A stretch of 64,000 bases of DNA, from contig CM066033.1 of NCBI GenBank assembly GCA_033557465.1, positions 588,782,438 to 588,846,437 of the forward strand, in the 5' to 3' direction. The notes below the pieces were generated by a model, which was not told the origin of the DNA, made no database searches, and saw nothing but the letters and a program-made list of their open reading frames with translations. The DNA is from Ichthyophis bannanicus. Lineage: Eukaryota > Chordata > Amphibia > Gymnophiona > Ichthyophiidae. Both the position numbers and the translations under genes were made by a program. Shown here one piece after another: positions 1 to 11,395 of the stretch (the first letter of the stretch is position 1; the number at the start of each line of letters is the position of its first letter).

Positions 1-311
1 CTCCCAGGGCCTGAAGTAGCTGGCAATACGCCTGTCTTTAATGATTCATTTACTTTGGCAGTTGTAATCAAATGTTCTACATAAAATTACAAAGTCATTC
101 TGAAATTGCTGTATAACCACATGGAACATATGCAGAAAGATTACCATTACAATTATTTCTTTTAAGTTGTATTATCTTGTGTAAATTTGTATAGATACAG
201 CTCTGTTTTCTTTAAAGGCTCTATTGTCTGGGTTTTAATGCCTCATGAAAAGAGGCTGAGTGGGATGTCTGGGGAAAGCAGGTATAGTTTAAGAACTTGG
301 CAGTGGTGGAG
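1..311. other. No gene seen; unique-looking AT-rich flank
   Basis: AT-rich sequence without a supported coding frame, RNA gene or recognisable repeat. It precedes the 3' end of a minus-strand CR1 element. Confidence 0.5.
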
Positions 312-2010
312 AGAAGAAACATAGAAACATGATGACAGAAGAAGACCACATGGCCTATCTAGTCTGTCCTTCCATAACAACAACTACAACAGTCCACTTT
401 TTACCTTTAGAGATCCTCTGTGTTGGTCCCATGCTTTTTTGAATTCAGTTACTGTCCTCATCTCTACCACCTCCACTGGGAGACTATTCCATGGATCCAC
501 TACTCTTTCCGTAAAGAAATATTTCCGCATATCACTCCTGAATCTATCTCCCTTCACCCTCATCCCATGTCCCCTCGTAGCAGAACTTGCTTTCAATTGA
601 AAGAGGCTCTCTCCCTGAACATTTATGCCATGGAGGTATTTAAACATCTCAATCATATCACCTCTATCCCGCCTTTCCTCTAAGGTGTACATATTAAGAT
701 CCTTAAGTCTGTCCTCATATGCTTTATAATGAAGCCCATTAATCATTTAGTAGCCACCCTCTGCACCGACTCCATCCTGTTCACATCCTTTTGAAGGTGT
801 GGTCTCCAGAATTGCACACCATACTCCAAATGAGGTCGCACCAAAGACTTATACAGAAGCATTATCACCTCCTTTTTTCTGTTAGCCATTCCTCTCCGTA
901 TGCACCCAAGCCTCCTTCTAGCTTTTGCCGTCGCCTTTTCTACCTGTTTAGCTACTTTAAGATCATCAGACACAACCACGCCTAGGTCCCGCTCTTCTTT
1001 AGTGGACAAAAGTACTTCACCTCCTATACTGTATTGCTCCCTTGGATTGCTGCAGCCCAAATGCATGACCTTACATTTTTTAACATTAAATCCCAGCTGC
1101 CAAATTCTAGACCATTCTTCAAGCTTAGCTAGATCCCTCCTCATGTTATCTAAACCTTCCTGGGTGTCTACTCTAATGCAGATTTTGGTATCATCTTCAA
1201 AGAGGCAAACCTAAACCGACAGCCATTCCGCTAAATAACTAACAAAGATGTTAAAAAGAAACGTACCAAGGACAGATACCGGTGGCAAACCACTGGAACC
1301 ATCCTTCTCATCAGAGTGAGATCCAAATACTTCCACTATATGTTGCGTCCCACCCAACCAATTTCTAACCCAACCAGAAACTTTAGGGTCCATCCCTAGG
1401 GTGCTCAGTTTGTTTATAAGTCGCCTGTGAGGAACAGTGTCAAAGGCTTTACTGAAATCTAAATACACCACATCTAGAGCTCTCCCTCGGTCCAACTCCC
1501 TCGTCACCCAATCAAATAAATCAATCAGATTTGTCTGACAGGACCTGCCTCTGGTGAATCCATGCTGCCTCGGATCCTGTAATCCGCTGGACTCCAGAAA
1601 CCTCACTATTTTCTCTTTCAGCAGCGTTTCCAATAATTTACTCACCACCGAATTTAAACTAACCGGCTTGTAGTTTTTAACCACATCCTTACTTCCGCTT
1701 TTGTGTAAAGGCACCACATGAGCCTCTCTCCAGTCCTTTGGCACCACTCCCGACTCCAACGAGGCATTGAAAAGGTCAGTCAGTGGAGTTGCTAGAACAT
1801 CCCCAAGTTCCCTCAGTATTCTAGGGTGTATCCCATCCGGTCCCATCGCTTTGTCTACTTTAAGTTGAGCTAGTTTCCCACGAACACATAAGGATCTAGT
1901 TGCCATGTTTTCTATGACTGCTGAAACTACCAGTTTGATGCACTTAATATTTATATATGGTGCCTCCTGGATCTTAAGGAGAGTGTGTAATGGATCATGT
2001 CTAAACATTT
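312..2010 (-). mobile_element. CR1-clade LINE, 5'-truncated copy
   Basis: The minus strand encodes the reverse transcriptase and C-terminal part of a CR1-like non-LTR retrotransposon. Near 312-345 it ends in the CR1-type 3' tail, ending (minus strand) in ATGTTTCTATG. RT motifs are clear: PDGIHPRILRELG, the HGFTRGRSCQTNL block, and YLDFSKAFDTVPH. The RT core breaks at about 1215-1255, where the segment carrying the catalytic YADD should be; the frame then resumes with the thumb/C-terminal region (RRDLAKLEEWSRIWQLGFN, PHLEYGVQFW). The 5' half (endonuclease) is absent, as is usual for 5'-truncated LINE insertions. The copy is dead. The next element, DIRS-1, begins about 70 bp upstream of its 5' end. 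Confidence 0.9.
380..2008 (-). pseudogene. CR1 ORF2 fragment (reverse transcriptase)
   Basis: Two main open segments on the minus strand, 2008-1211 (RT fingers and palm) and 1144-743 (thumb and C-terminal region), followed by a short degraded tail to about 384 (HYKAYEDRLKDLNMYTLEER). The product would be an RNA-directed DNA polymerase for target-primed reverse transcription. The internal deletion removes the region around the catalytic aspartates, and the reading frame shifts between segments, so no functional enzyme can be made. A second minus-strand CR1 at 18850-19862 has the same motifs (HGFTKGRSCQTNL, FIKAFDTVPH), so the two belong to related subfamilies. Confidence 0.85.
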
Positions 2011-2455
2011 CCCTAAATTATTTTACATTGCCAGTGTGTTTAAGGTTGGTTAGAGGCATCTCCCCTGTTATGAGAGTATCTCCAAGAACAAGCAGGAATG
2101 TAGTCTTCACATATGGGTGAACATCACCGACAGAGCATCCAATTTGAAAGCCTTTGGGAGCACTCCACTGCTCCTGCGTGCTTGCCGTCCCGCTTTCCCA
2201 ACTCCTCGGTTCATTTTCCACAGAGCCATTAGGATGCATTGTCCTCTCACCACTGGAAAGCTTTTTTTGTGCCCTTAGGGATACAACGTTCTTCTGTCTT
2301 CCTGTCAACGCCGGTTCCATCAACTCCGACACCGGCCCCAATCATTTTTATTTTTTTATTTTACTTTTTCTTTCATTTGATTTTCACCGCGCTTTTCACC
2401 GCTAAACTAGGCCTCCATAGCTTTATCTTTAATCTTGAAAACAACTTCTTCAGGC

Positions 2456-4402
2456 ATGGAAAAGCCAGTCAGTGGTTTTAAAAAAAATGTACCAAGCGTG
2501 CTGGTACCATTTTGGCCACTGATAAACATGACTGGTGTCTAAAAGATTTGGGTCCTGAACATCAACCCAATTCTTCTCCTTTGTGCCAACAAATGACAAA
2601 AAGAGGCCTCAAGAACCGAGCCAGATAATTTGGATCATTGTCCACCTCAGACACTGTTTAAGTGGCTTCCACTTCATCGAGGGCATTGATTTCCTCTCAT
2701 GGGTCTCAGGTTTCTTCAAAGTCCAAACACAAAAGTAAGTCAAATCTGTGACAGTTTCCAAATCTTCAGCATCAAAAACCGATACCGAGGACAGGGAGAA
2801 GTCCCAACATAAGCATCGCGACACCCCTAGAGGTGCATCTGATACAGACCGGCCAGTCAAACATCCCCGGTGGGAGAATCTGTCCTCCAGAGCACATGGG
2901 GTTCCGGGACACTCTCGAGGCATCGATCTCCGGAGAACTATTGGTTCCATGTTCTGGGATGGTGGCTTAGAGCCCGGTAGGTGACTCCACCCAGACATCG
3001 GCCATCTCCCTAGACCAGTGCATGCTGGCTCTTGAAAGGAGTTTGGCAGCACAGTCCTGGCAGCCTCTGTCCTGATAACATTGAGAGATTCAGGAGTGCA
3101 GGCTTCGGTGCTGAACATTTCGGTGCCAGGCATTTCGGTCCCGATGCCGGCCCTGGAGCCAGCATTGTCGGAGCACCCAAGGTCGATTCCTTCGTTGGAA
3201 CCAGTCAATGCCCCCGGTATCCTACAGATTCAGACAGCCATGACTCTCTGTTCCGATACCTCTGAGTATCGGTATCTGCATAGACTATCGACTTCCACAA
3301 AGCATTGAGGTCGAGACCAAGACCGCCAATACTTTGATTTCTACCGAACTCTGATTCAAGTTCTTCAGAATCTGATGGGGGGAGGTTACTCAATTCCAGA
3401 GAACTTCCCGACATCCCCTTAGACCCTTCGCCGCCTCAAGAACGGTGTCGGTCCTCACCAGAAGATATGTCCTCTCAGGACTTCATAAGTGACATGGCAG
3501 CAGGACTTGCTATCACTATAGCCTTGGAAGAGGAACCAAGGGTGGAAGAATTGGAAATACTTCAATACCCTCCCATGCCCAAGGAATGGCTGTATCACCG
3601 GTGCATCATATCCTGCAGGATCTTATGCTCTGCATGTGGGAGGCCCTGTTCATGGTTCCACCTATCAGCAAGGGGCTCGATACCATGTATAGAGTACCCA
3701 GGCTTCCAAAAACCTCAGCTCCCCCACCACTCAATGCTGGTGGAATCGGCAATGCGCTAAACGAAGAGCTCAAAGAACTATTCATTCATGCCTCCTGGCA
3801 GGGACTCGAGGATACGCGATGCCTTTGGGCGTTGATGCTTCCAGGCATGCATGTTCGCCTCCAGAATCAACTCTAACATGCTGTACATGGGCATGTTTCT
3901 GAAAGATGTCACCAGGGATCTGGAGACTTTCACCCCCCTGCTTCCTGAGGATAAGCGGAGTGCATTCCAGACACTCATCAAGCACAACCAGAATACTTCT
4001 AAGTTTCTTACCAGGGCTTCTTGATCTTCTTGAATCTACAAGTAAAGCGTCAGCAGTCTGCATTGGGGCTCGCAGAATGGCCTGGTTACAGGCATCAGAC
4101 CTTGAGCAATGGGTCCAGGATATACTGGCCAAAATCCCAAAGGTTGGAGGGAAAAAGCAGGGGAGTTTGAAACAGAAGACCGTACCTTAAAACGCCTTTC
4201 CAGGAAAACAGCTGACCCATTCAAAAAGAAGGCTCTTCCCAAGAAGTCTTTTTATTCTAAAAAGAAGAGATACTATCCTTCTTACTCACCTTCTGCTTAC
4301 CTGTCGTCCTCAGCAGAGGCAACAGGGTCCTCACCATCCCAAGAAACCCAAGGCTGTTAAGCCTAAACCAGCTGCACAGTCACAGCCTACACCTGGTTTT
4401 TG
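2456..4402 (+). pseudogene. DIRS-1 gag-like protein relic
   Basis: The ATG at 2456 begins a frame (MEKPVSGFKK) collinear with the gag starts of DIRS-4, -5 and -6, so the start is chosen by homology. The Cys/His cluster near the N terminus is broken after about ten residues. Later blocks are still recognisable: DFISDMAAGLAITIALEEEP at about 3480, then RVPRLPKTSAPPP and a QASDLEQWVQDILAKIP block at about 4090. These are the conserved C-terminal gag blocks of this family. Stops and frameshifts occur throughout. The intact protein is presumed to be a nucleic-acid-binding structural protein; that role is inferred from position and the Cys/His cluster. Confidence 0.75.
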
Positions 4403-4409
4403 ACTCTTT

Positions 4410-5955
4410 CTTAGAGAGCATTACTGATCTGTCCCTGGAGGGCCCCCAACCCTTCCACATAACAGGCAGACTTTGTTACTATGCCCCCAGGTTGCACCTC
4501 ATAACATCGCAGCAGTGGACACTCCAGATTGTCCAAAAGGATTTATCAGCTTCACTTCAAAACCTTACCCCCTACCACATTCGCAGGGGATTATCCCACT
4601 CAGCCCAATCAAAGCAATCTTAAGAGAGGAAGTGACCACCCTGTTGTCCCAGGGTGCCATAGAAAGAGTTCCTCCTCCTCAAGAAAAGTTGGGCTTCTAT
4701 TCTACTACTACTACTGCTGCTGCTGCTACTGCTGAGCATTTGAATAGCTCTACAAGTCATACGCAGCACTGCACAGACATGTATTCGCTATATTTTCTCA
4801 TTCCACAGAAAACAGGAGACTTCAGGCCCATCTTGGAGCTCAGAGACCTCAACAAGTTCATGGTTTGAGAAAAATTCAAAATGATTTAGGAACTCTTCTA
4901 CAGATACCTCCAGAGACACGATTGGCTATGTTCTCTAGACCTAAAAGAGGCATACACACATTTACTAATGCATCCATTGCACAGACAGTATCTGTGCTTC
5001 ATGTTCAGGGAAACCATTATCAATACTGTGTTCTCCCCTTTGGTGTAGCCTCTATTCCAAGGGTCTTCACAAAGTGCATGGCAGTCATCATTGCCTACCT
5101 ATGCACCTTGGGAGTATTCGTCTTTCCTTACTTAGACAGTTGACTGATCAGGGGAGACTCCCCTCAAGAGGTAAGACTCTCCCTTCATTGCATCATCACA
5201 GTGCTCCAATACCTGGACTTTGTCATAAACGTCCCAAAGTCCTACCTTGCTCCAACCCAAAGTCTGAAGTTCATCGGAACACTCTTAGACACTCAGCAGG
5301 CCCAAGCTTTCTTCCCACAGGATCGCTGTGCCCACCTCATTGAGCTGGAAAAAAAGGTATAACAGCAATGCCGAGTAACAGCTCGAGAGATGCTACACTC
5401 TTAAGACACATATCCTCCACGGTCCATGTCGTCCCCTAACTCGATTGCACATGCGACATGCACACTGGACTCTGTCGTCTCGGTTGATGCAAGTGAAGGG
5501 TTGTCTCAGAGATAGAATCCATTTCACCCCTGAACTGATCAAGTCCCTTCAGTGGAGGTGTCTTCCACAAAACCTACTCGTCTGGTCACCTTTTCAGATG
5601 CCTCCACTAAGATGCACCCTGATGATGGATGCTTCCAAGCTGGGTTGGGGAGCACATCTGAACGAACTAACCACACAGGGACTGTGGACACAACAGGAAT
5701 CTGCAATGCAGATCAACCTGCTAGAACTATGGGCACTGACAAATGCTCTTTGGGTTTTTCAACCCCAACTGTTGGGGCAATCTGTACTAGTTAGAACAGA
5801 CAACTAAGTTGCCATGTTCTACATAAACAAGGGGGGAATGGGGTCCTGTCCCCTCTGCGAGGAAGCCATTTACTTATGATTCTTTACCATCTCTCACCAC
5901 ATTCACATTCCCTTCCAAAAGCTTCCCTCATGCTTCCTGCACTTTGCCAAAGGAT
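4410..5955 (+). pseudogene. DIRS-1 reverse transcriptase / RNase H relic
   Basis: RT blocks in order: YFLIPQKTGDFRPILELRDL-like at about 4790-4860, then QYCVLPFGVASIPRVFTKCM at about 5020-5080, then a degraded catalytic box at about 5133-5152 that reads YLDS followed by a stop instead of YLDD. The RNase H domain starts near 5600 with MMDASKLGWGAHL and NLLELWALTNAL, and the copy ends shortly after the DNQVAMFY-like box, which has a stop (about 5802-5825). The catalytic box change and stops make the enzyme dead. Confidence 0.8.
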
Positions 5956-6374
5956 GACACAGGCAGACAGAGTCAGGGAAAAGTAATTGAATCAGCTGGC
6001 AAATGGTACTTTACTACGTATCATCTGTATAGTGCTACATAGCTCCTCCTCCACACTTCCAAAATCATATATGCTCCGCCTTAATACACACAAATTTAAA
6101 CATTGCCACAAGTGACTCATATTCCCCATTTAGAGCCACAACTCTATAAATTTCTATATACACACACCCCAGCTTCCTATAAACCTCCAGTCACCTGCCA
6201 TTCATTTATCATACAACCCCACCGCTTATCCACACATCTACATCCATACACATGCCCACACAAATCTACAGCCACACATAAACAACCTGCACTTCTACCC
6301 TACCACCAGTCAGCTGCCACCCACACACACAAGAGGAAGAGAAAGGGAACTGGACTTAGCTCATGTCTTTCTCG
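5956..6374. repeat. C/A-rich degenerate CACA-type low-complexity tract
   Basis: From about 6090 the sequence is dominated by short CACAC/CATACAC words. The same composition returns at 6590-6770 and 8430-8590, so insertions (a SINE and a CR1 with MITEs) may have split a once continuous tract. No coding evidence. Confidence 0.5.
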
Positions 6375-6588
6375 GAAGTTCAAGGTGAGTTGCATTCAGG
6401 TACAGTAGGTATTTTCCTGTCTCCAGAGGGCTTGCAATCTAAGTTTCCCAGGTACAATCTAAGTTGTACCTGGGAAAAGGAAGGATTAAGTGACTTGCCC
6501 AAGATCACAAGAAGCAGCAGTGGGATTCAAACGTATCTTGCCTGGTTCTCAGCCCACTGCTCTACCTTTAGGCTATTCCTCCACTCCA
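6375..6588 (-). mobile_element. tRNA-derived SINE, minus strand
   Basis: On the minus strand an A box-like segment (TAGCCTAAAGGTAGAGCAG) and a B box-like segment (GTTTGAATCCC) lie at tRNA spacing. A core TGATCTTGGGCAAGTCACTT follows, then a tail ending TACCTACTGTACCTGAATG. The same tail type (AGATTGTGAGCCCT, TACCTGTTAGTATACATG) is in the SINE at 54670-54952. SINEs use LINE enzymes and an internal Pol III promoter. A small inverted duplication of the CCAGGTACAA segment lies at about 6450-6475. Confidence 0.85.
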
Positions 6589-6771
6589 CAAGCACCCTAC
6601 TTATAAAAACACCTCTTACCTGCACATTATAAATCCATATATTCTTACACGTCCATACTTACTAAATACATACTCGCCTGCTGCACACACTTTTACATAC
6701 ACATTCCCTGCACATGTTCATCTACACCCATTCATCTTCCATCCACAGACACGCTTGATATACCTTGTGAG
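6589..6771. repeat. Continuation of C/A-rich tract
   Basis: Repeated ACACA/CATTC words as in 6090-6370, with no reading frame of note. Confidence 0.4.
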
Positions 6772-6863
6772 AATATCAGATATTGGGTCAGACAGAAGAT
6801 CCATCAACCCTCGCATCCCTTTTCCAACCATGACTGACTAAGCTCACTAGCTAGTATCTAGAC

Positions 6864-7057
6864 CAGCGGTTCTCAACCCAGTCCTCTGGGACCCCTAGTC
6901 CAGTTGGGTTTTCAGGGTATTCATAATGAATATGCATAAGATAGATCTGCATATAATGGAAGCAGTGCATGCAGATCTGTCTCATGCATATTCATTGTGA
7001 ATATTCTGAAAACCTGACTGGCCTGAGGGTCCCAGAGGACTTGGTTGAGAACCACTG
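6864..7057. mobile_element. hAT-type MITE, non-autonomous, 194 bp
   Basis: Terminal inverted repeats start CAGCGGTTCTCAACC and end GGTTGAGAACCACTG, with about 30 matching bases in each arm. There is no coding capacity; the whole sequence is nearly a foldback. The core (GGGTTTTCAGG..., ATGCATATTCATT) is also found in the MITE at 39508-39701, whose outer TIRs differ. I see no clear 8-bp target-site duplication here, unlike the second copy. Confidence 0.8.
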
Positions 7058-7553
7058 AGAAAGATTAGATCCTTTCTTTGCTGCTCACTTTTAGGGTTTA
7101 GTGGTGATTTTCCCAAGTCTTCCTGGCTGATAATTGATAATGGAATTTTCTTCTTGGAGCTTGTCCAAATCCTTTTTGAAGACAGCTATACTAGATATCT
7201 TGACCATATCTTTTGGTTAAAAAAAAATTCCACAGTTTGTTTGATCATTAAGTTAAAAAAAATACATCTTCCAATTTGTTGTACACTACCTCTTTGGTTC
7301 ATAGTGTCCCGTTTTTAGTTCTATTTGAAGGAGTACATGACTGCTCCTATTTATTTCTTCCTCACCACTCATGACTTTATAAACTCTACCATATCTCCTC
7401 TCTGTCATGTTTTCTCCAAGCCAAAGAGGCATATTCTGTTTTTTCTGCCTTCATAAGGGAGCCATTCCATTCCATTTATCTTATTTGTTGCCCTTCTATG
7501 TGTCCTCTCTAGTTCCTCTATATGTTTTTTGAGATGAGGTGACCAGAACTGCC

Positions 7554-7947
7554 TATAGGGATCTAGTCACCAAGGTGCATTAATGCTGACGTTAATTCAC
7601 CATTTATGTATGTTATTAGTAACTAGATCCCGTTGAATAACATGCATCCTGCGATAAAATAATGTACATTAATGGAGGAGTAGCCTAGTGGTTAGAGCAA
7701 TTGCCCAGTACCCAGAAGATCAAGGGTTTGATTCCCATTGACACTCCTTGTGACCTTGGGCAAGTCACTTTACCCTACATTGCCTCAGAAGAAAAGGCTT
7801 GGCAAACTACTTCCGGTCATACATAGCCAAGAAAACCCAGAGACATCTGGGTCACCAGGAGTCAGCACTGACTTGACAGCACAGAAAAAAAATAAATGGT
7901 GAATTAATGTGTTCTAATGTTAGCGCACCTTAATAACTAACCCCATA
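7554..7947. mobile_element. MITE with imperfect TIRs, hosting a SINE
   Basis: Outer segments are inverted: TAGGGATCTAGTCACCAAGGTGC at the left against the complement of GCGCACCTTAATAACTAACCCC at the right, and ATTCACCATTTAT against ATAAATGGTGAATT inside. A SINE occupies 7674-7892. The CR1 host sequence stops at AACTGC and resumes at ATGTTCAAG. The superfamily is uncertain. Confidence 0.65.
7674..7892 (+). mobile_element. tRNA-derived SINE with RTE-like 3' tail
   Basis: A box-like TAGCCTAGTGGTTAGAGCA and B box-like GGGTTTGATTCCC, then the CTTGTGACCTTGGGCAAGTCAC core common to many vertebrate SINEs. The 3' part (GGCTTGGCAAACTACTT, then GTCAGCACTGACTTGACAGC and an A-rich end) resembles the 3' end of the RTE-like LINE at 52150-52690 and the tail of the 5S-derived SINE at 36532-36745. 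The likely reason is mobilisation by that LINE; this is inference. Confidence 0.85.
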
Positions 7948-8415
7948 ATGTTCAAGTTGTAGTGATACCATATATCTCTGCAGAGAGATTTTGTTTTATT
8001 TTTATTTGTTCCCTAATAATTCCTAACATTCCATTTGTTTTTTTTTTTAATCTCTGCCACTGCTTGCACACTGAGCTAAGGATTTCAATACATTGTCCAC
8101 ATTGTTTCCAGGATCCTTTTCCTGGGTGTTGACTCCTAATATGGAACCAAACATTGTTTACCTATAGAGAATTATTTTTCACTTTGCACTTGTCCACGTT
8201 AAATTTTATTTGTTGTTTAGATGCCTAGTTCTGCAGTCATGGCAAGGTGCTTCTGCAATTCCTCACAGTCAACTTATGTTTCAACTACTTTGAATATATT
8301 ATGCCACCTTTGATCAATTTTAACAAAGAAGTTAAGCAATCCCAATCTTAATACAGACCCTTGAGGCACTCCACTATTTACCTCTTTCTACTGGGAAATC
8401 TGACAGTCTTATGTT

Positions 8416-9296
8416 TTGCTTCTTATCTCTTTGCCTACGCTCAGCAGACACATTCTCCTACTTCCACACACACCCCAGTCACCTCCACACGTAGTACACT
8501 TCTCTACATACCGTAAATTCATTCCCTCCCCCGCGCACACATGCCCATGCCCTCACCACCTCCTCCCACCCACACATACTCCTACAAATATATGTTGGAA
8601 AGCATTCCTGACCTCATGTTTCTGCATGCTTTTTTCTTCTTTTGCATTTCATAATGTAGTGCTTTTAATTTATCACAGTAGTATCATGACAGTTGGAACT
8701 GGGTTTGAGATGTCGCTACAGGAATTTAGCTACAGATATTTATTTAGCTGGATTTATATATACCGCCTTTTACTCATGTCCCTGCAGGAGTTTCATGGCT
8801 GTAGAAATGTTACAGGCTTCCTTTGTTGCAGTCTTACTTTACTTTGCTAAAAATTAAAAAGAATTGTAATAAAAAGAAATATTAAAAAAAAATACAACAA
8901 ATTGTTTTTAAAATAGATGCTGTTTCCAAAATCTCAGCTGTGTACATACAGTAAGTGCTTAAAACTGTTTGTTTAAAATGAAATAAATTTGACTATGTGT
9001 TACAGAAAACTAAACTTGGCACATCAACTATTTAAAGCTGGTTTTGTTTACATTCAAAAACTGGATTTCAGCTGAAATTCAACCATATATCTCTTGAGAA
9101 CAACATTTTTTGTACATTCTGATCAGAGATTTGTAACCAGAGAGAGACTTTGAACAGATGTTGACCTGAAAGGGCAAAAGCTAATCTACCACATGGAAAG
9201 TGAAATGATCTGCTGCCTAATAAGGGTGATAATTTTCATCAGAGGCTTTGTTCTTGGTGTTTTTTCCTTGATTTCTTCCTTTTACTCTCTGCATAG
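8416..9296. other. C/A-rich tract, then intron-like sequence up to a splice acceptor
   Basis: 8430-8590 is again CACA-rich. A fragment resembling SINE/LINE 3' ends (GATTTATATATACCGCC) lies near 8750. From 8830 to 9296 the sequence is AT-rich and unique-looking, ending in a pyrimidine-rich tract and CAG/TAG acceptor context (CTCTCTGCATAG, ending 9296). Confidence 0.5.
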
Positions 9297-9372
9297 ACGG
9301 ATTCCATTAGAAGAAATCCCAGAAGATGAACAAGAATGTGCCAGTTGGCTTCACAAACTCTATCAGGAAAAG
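9297..9372 (+). CDS. AGPAT4: Internal coding exon of an AGPAT4-like acyltransferase
   Basis: A 76-bp exon bounded by a consensus acceptor (pyrimidine tract and TAG at 9294-9296) and donor (AAG|GTCAGT at 9370-9378). It encodes RIPLEEIPEDEQECASWLHK followed by LYQEK, with the first codon split over the upstream junction. This matches a conserved segment in the C-terminal half of vertebrate 1-acylglycerol-3-phosphate O-acyltransferase 4; the IPEDE...CSAWLHKLYQEK pattern fits AGPAT4 better than its paralogue AGPAT3, from memory of the family. AGPAT4 acylates lysophosphatidic acid to phosphatidic acid in ER and mitochondrial membranes; this exon lies downstream of the catalytic HX4D motif and before the C-terminal membrane segments. 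The flanking exons were not found in the window. Reading beyond the donor meets unrelated residues and stops, as expected for intron. Confidence 0.78.
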
Positions 9373-10864
9373 GTCAGTTTATTGTTTGGGAACCATTTGT
9401 GAGGCATTAGTTGTTGATCAGTTATGTATTGAAGAAGCTAATCTTTTCAGCACAGTATCAGGTCCTGTGCAAGACTGGCCAGCCATCTATATTTTGAAGC
9501 TGCAATTAAAGGTTATGTGGCTGTGGAAGAAATTAAAGACATTCAAAAATGGCTTATGTTTATACCGTCTAGGTCAAACACACATTAAAGAAATGACAGA
9601 TAATTATCTTGCCTCCTAATAGCTTGAAGAAAAGAGAGTAACTAGAATATGACCATGGGTATAACCACCAGAGTATTCTCCTGTGAGCTTATTTGGCAGA
9701 ATGTCTGCCTTTGGAAATAGAAGTATTTTCTATCTTTACTGCTCCAACTTTCCACAACAGACTCACAAGCTCTTTTCCTCCTCTCTTCCTTGTTGAATCG
9801 AACTGATATATATAGAATGAATTTGATTTTTATAGAGTTTAAGCACTTAACTAAAATGTAGGCTGCAACTGCTACTGATGGCTATTTAATTGTTAGAGAA
9901 GATCAGATCTTTTTCTGGATAAGCGTTATTTCATAGATCTAAAAAGAAAAATATCAACTTCCATTGTTTTGCTAACTTTGGCAGTTTGCCCCATAGTTAC
10001 AAAATTGAAATTAAAATTTAATTTGACATATTTTCCAGCTGCACTGAGTTCTATTCATACTGAAATTTGTAAACCATTCTGTCTAAATTTAGCTTTTGTC
10101 CCTATTAATATAATTATTCTACAGGTATAGCATAATGCTCTTTGAAGTCCCATAGCATAATGCTCTTTGAAGTCATTTTGTAATAGTGTAAAGTAATTAT
10201 CTAATGCTGTATTCATTGCATTGCTTGTATCCTATTTCCTTTCATTTACCCTAATACATCTTGACCTTTTCTGTCAAATGTCTCCCCATGTGCACCTTCA
10301 GTGTCACAATTTATTTTGTATTTTTTAAATTATCAACTTATTTCATCCAGAAAAATGCATTTAGAAAAACGTTCTGCAGAAAGGTGTTCACTAACTTAAG
10401 GAAAGAAATGTATTCATCTCCTATGTAAAAAAAAAAAATAATAATAATCCCACAACTCAAAAGCCATGTATATCATGGGAAAGTCACATAAACCCTGATA
10501 CACAGCTTTTTTGCATATCCCCAGCTGTGAGTAGCACAAAAGCTTACTAGTCTCGATCACTATACAGGGGGCCTTGTTATCCTTTCTACCAGAGGTCCCC
10601 AAATACAATCCACTGACCATTTTTTTTCTGGCTTATTGTTATGGCCATCATGATAGAGTGCATCTGACAGTATCCACCATGGCACTGTCCCTGCAGTAGA
10701 CCTCCCATTACTTCTAGTTTCAGTGCTGGTTTACCTAAGTCAGGACATGAACTACATTAAAGGGAATAAACAGCAGGACCACTGCAGAAATAATGAGCAC
10801 ACATACTCATTGAACATTTCAGCAGTGGATAGTGTTAGCCACATTCTGCCAATAACAGTTGAAG
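9373..10864. other. Intron-like AT-rich sequence; one 25-bp tandem duplication
   Basis: No supported gene. A short direct duplication (TAGCATAATGCTCTTTGAAG) has copies at 10128 and 10153. Probable intron of the AGPAT4-like gene if the exon call is right. Confidence 0.5.
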
Positions 10865-11395
10865 GAGACTACTTGAGGCTAAGAGTGAATGATTGACGCT
10901 AAGGGAATATTGAGGAAAGATTGAGGGGTGAACTGAAGGGGAGTGATTGTGATTTGGGGGCACACCAAGGAGATGACTGAGTTGAAATAGCACTGAGGAA
11001 AGATAATTATCTTAATTATAATTAAGGCTGGGGGTTGGCACTGAGGGAGGAAGACTGAAGCTGGGAAACACTGAGGAGAAATGATTAAAGGTGGGAGAAG
11101 CACTGAGGGGGGTGATTGAATCTGGTGATAGAAGCACTGAAGGAAAGGAGATAGAGCAGGACTGGGAAAGAGAAACAGGAGAAATTGGGGAAAACTGAAA
11201 GGAAAAAGATTTAAGTTTGAGAACTGGAGTCAGGAAACTAGAAGAGTAGAAAGGCAATAAGTGATCAAAAGTGAGAGAATATAAGGAGGGAGGAACAGAA
11301 GGTTAAAGACTGAGACAAAGAAAGACAGTGGGGCGAGGTGCTGGACAACAGAAGGAGAGAGATGAAGATAAAATTTGATATAATATATGGAAGAA
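10865..11395. repeat. Purine-rich degenerate tandem repeat
   Basis: The plus strand is strongly G/A-rich, with a recurring degenerate unit built on GCACTGAGG...GATTGAA...GGG (for example near 10977, 11038, 11070, 11100, 11135). Open frames on the other strand are a by-product of the composition. It lies just upstream of a CR1 fragment and might be part of it. Confidence 0.45.

Larger units (their letters stand above)
2078..5955 (+). mobile_element. DIRS-1: decayed DIRS-type retrotransposon, 3'-truncated (type B-like)
   Basis: The left end (about 2078-2290) matches the left inverted repeat of the other type B copies: an ATCTCCA(A/G)GAACAAGCAGGAATG start, then CACATATGGGT, then the AAAGCCTTTGGGAGCA block. 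Gag-like and RT/RH reading frames follow in the usual order. The element stops at about 5955 inside the RH region; MT, YR, ICR and right inverted repeat are missing. Many stops and frameshifts and a CTA/CTG microsatellite at about 4700-4735 make this the oldest-looking DIRS copy in the window. DIRS elements integrate through a tyrosine recombinase, usually without target-site duplication. Confidence 0.85.
6772..8415 (-). mobile_element. CR1/L3-like LINE 3' portion, interrupted by two MITEs
   Basis: The 3' end lies near 6775 (minus-strand words GGTCTGACCC-like and the CCATCAACC context seen as TTGGGTCAGACAGAAGATCC on plus). The coding trace is weak but the GAGATGAGGTGACCAGAACTG block at 7530-7552 corresponds to a CR1 C-terminal block. 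A hAT-type MITE (6864-7057) and another MITE with its own SINE (7554-7947) split it. The host frame is too decayed to annotate as a protein. Confidence 0.65.

Noticed and set aside
2609..3208. 199-codon minus-strand frame in DIRS-1
   Set aside because: Antisense to the decayed gag; no motif and no conservation in related copies.
7674..7750. tRNA genes at SINE heads (also 54670, 6588, 12372)
   Set aside because: Box A and B remain, but cloverleaf pairing is poor and SINE cores and tails follow directly.
8416..8850. 144-codon plus-strand frame
   Set aside because: Covers a CACA-rich tract and a LINE/SINE tail fragment; no family motif or splice support.
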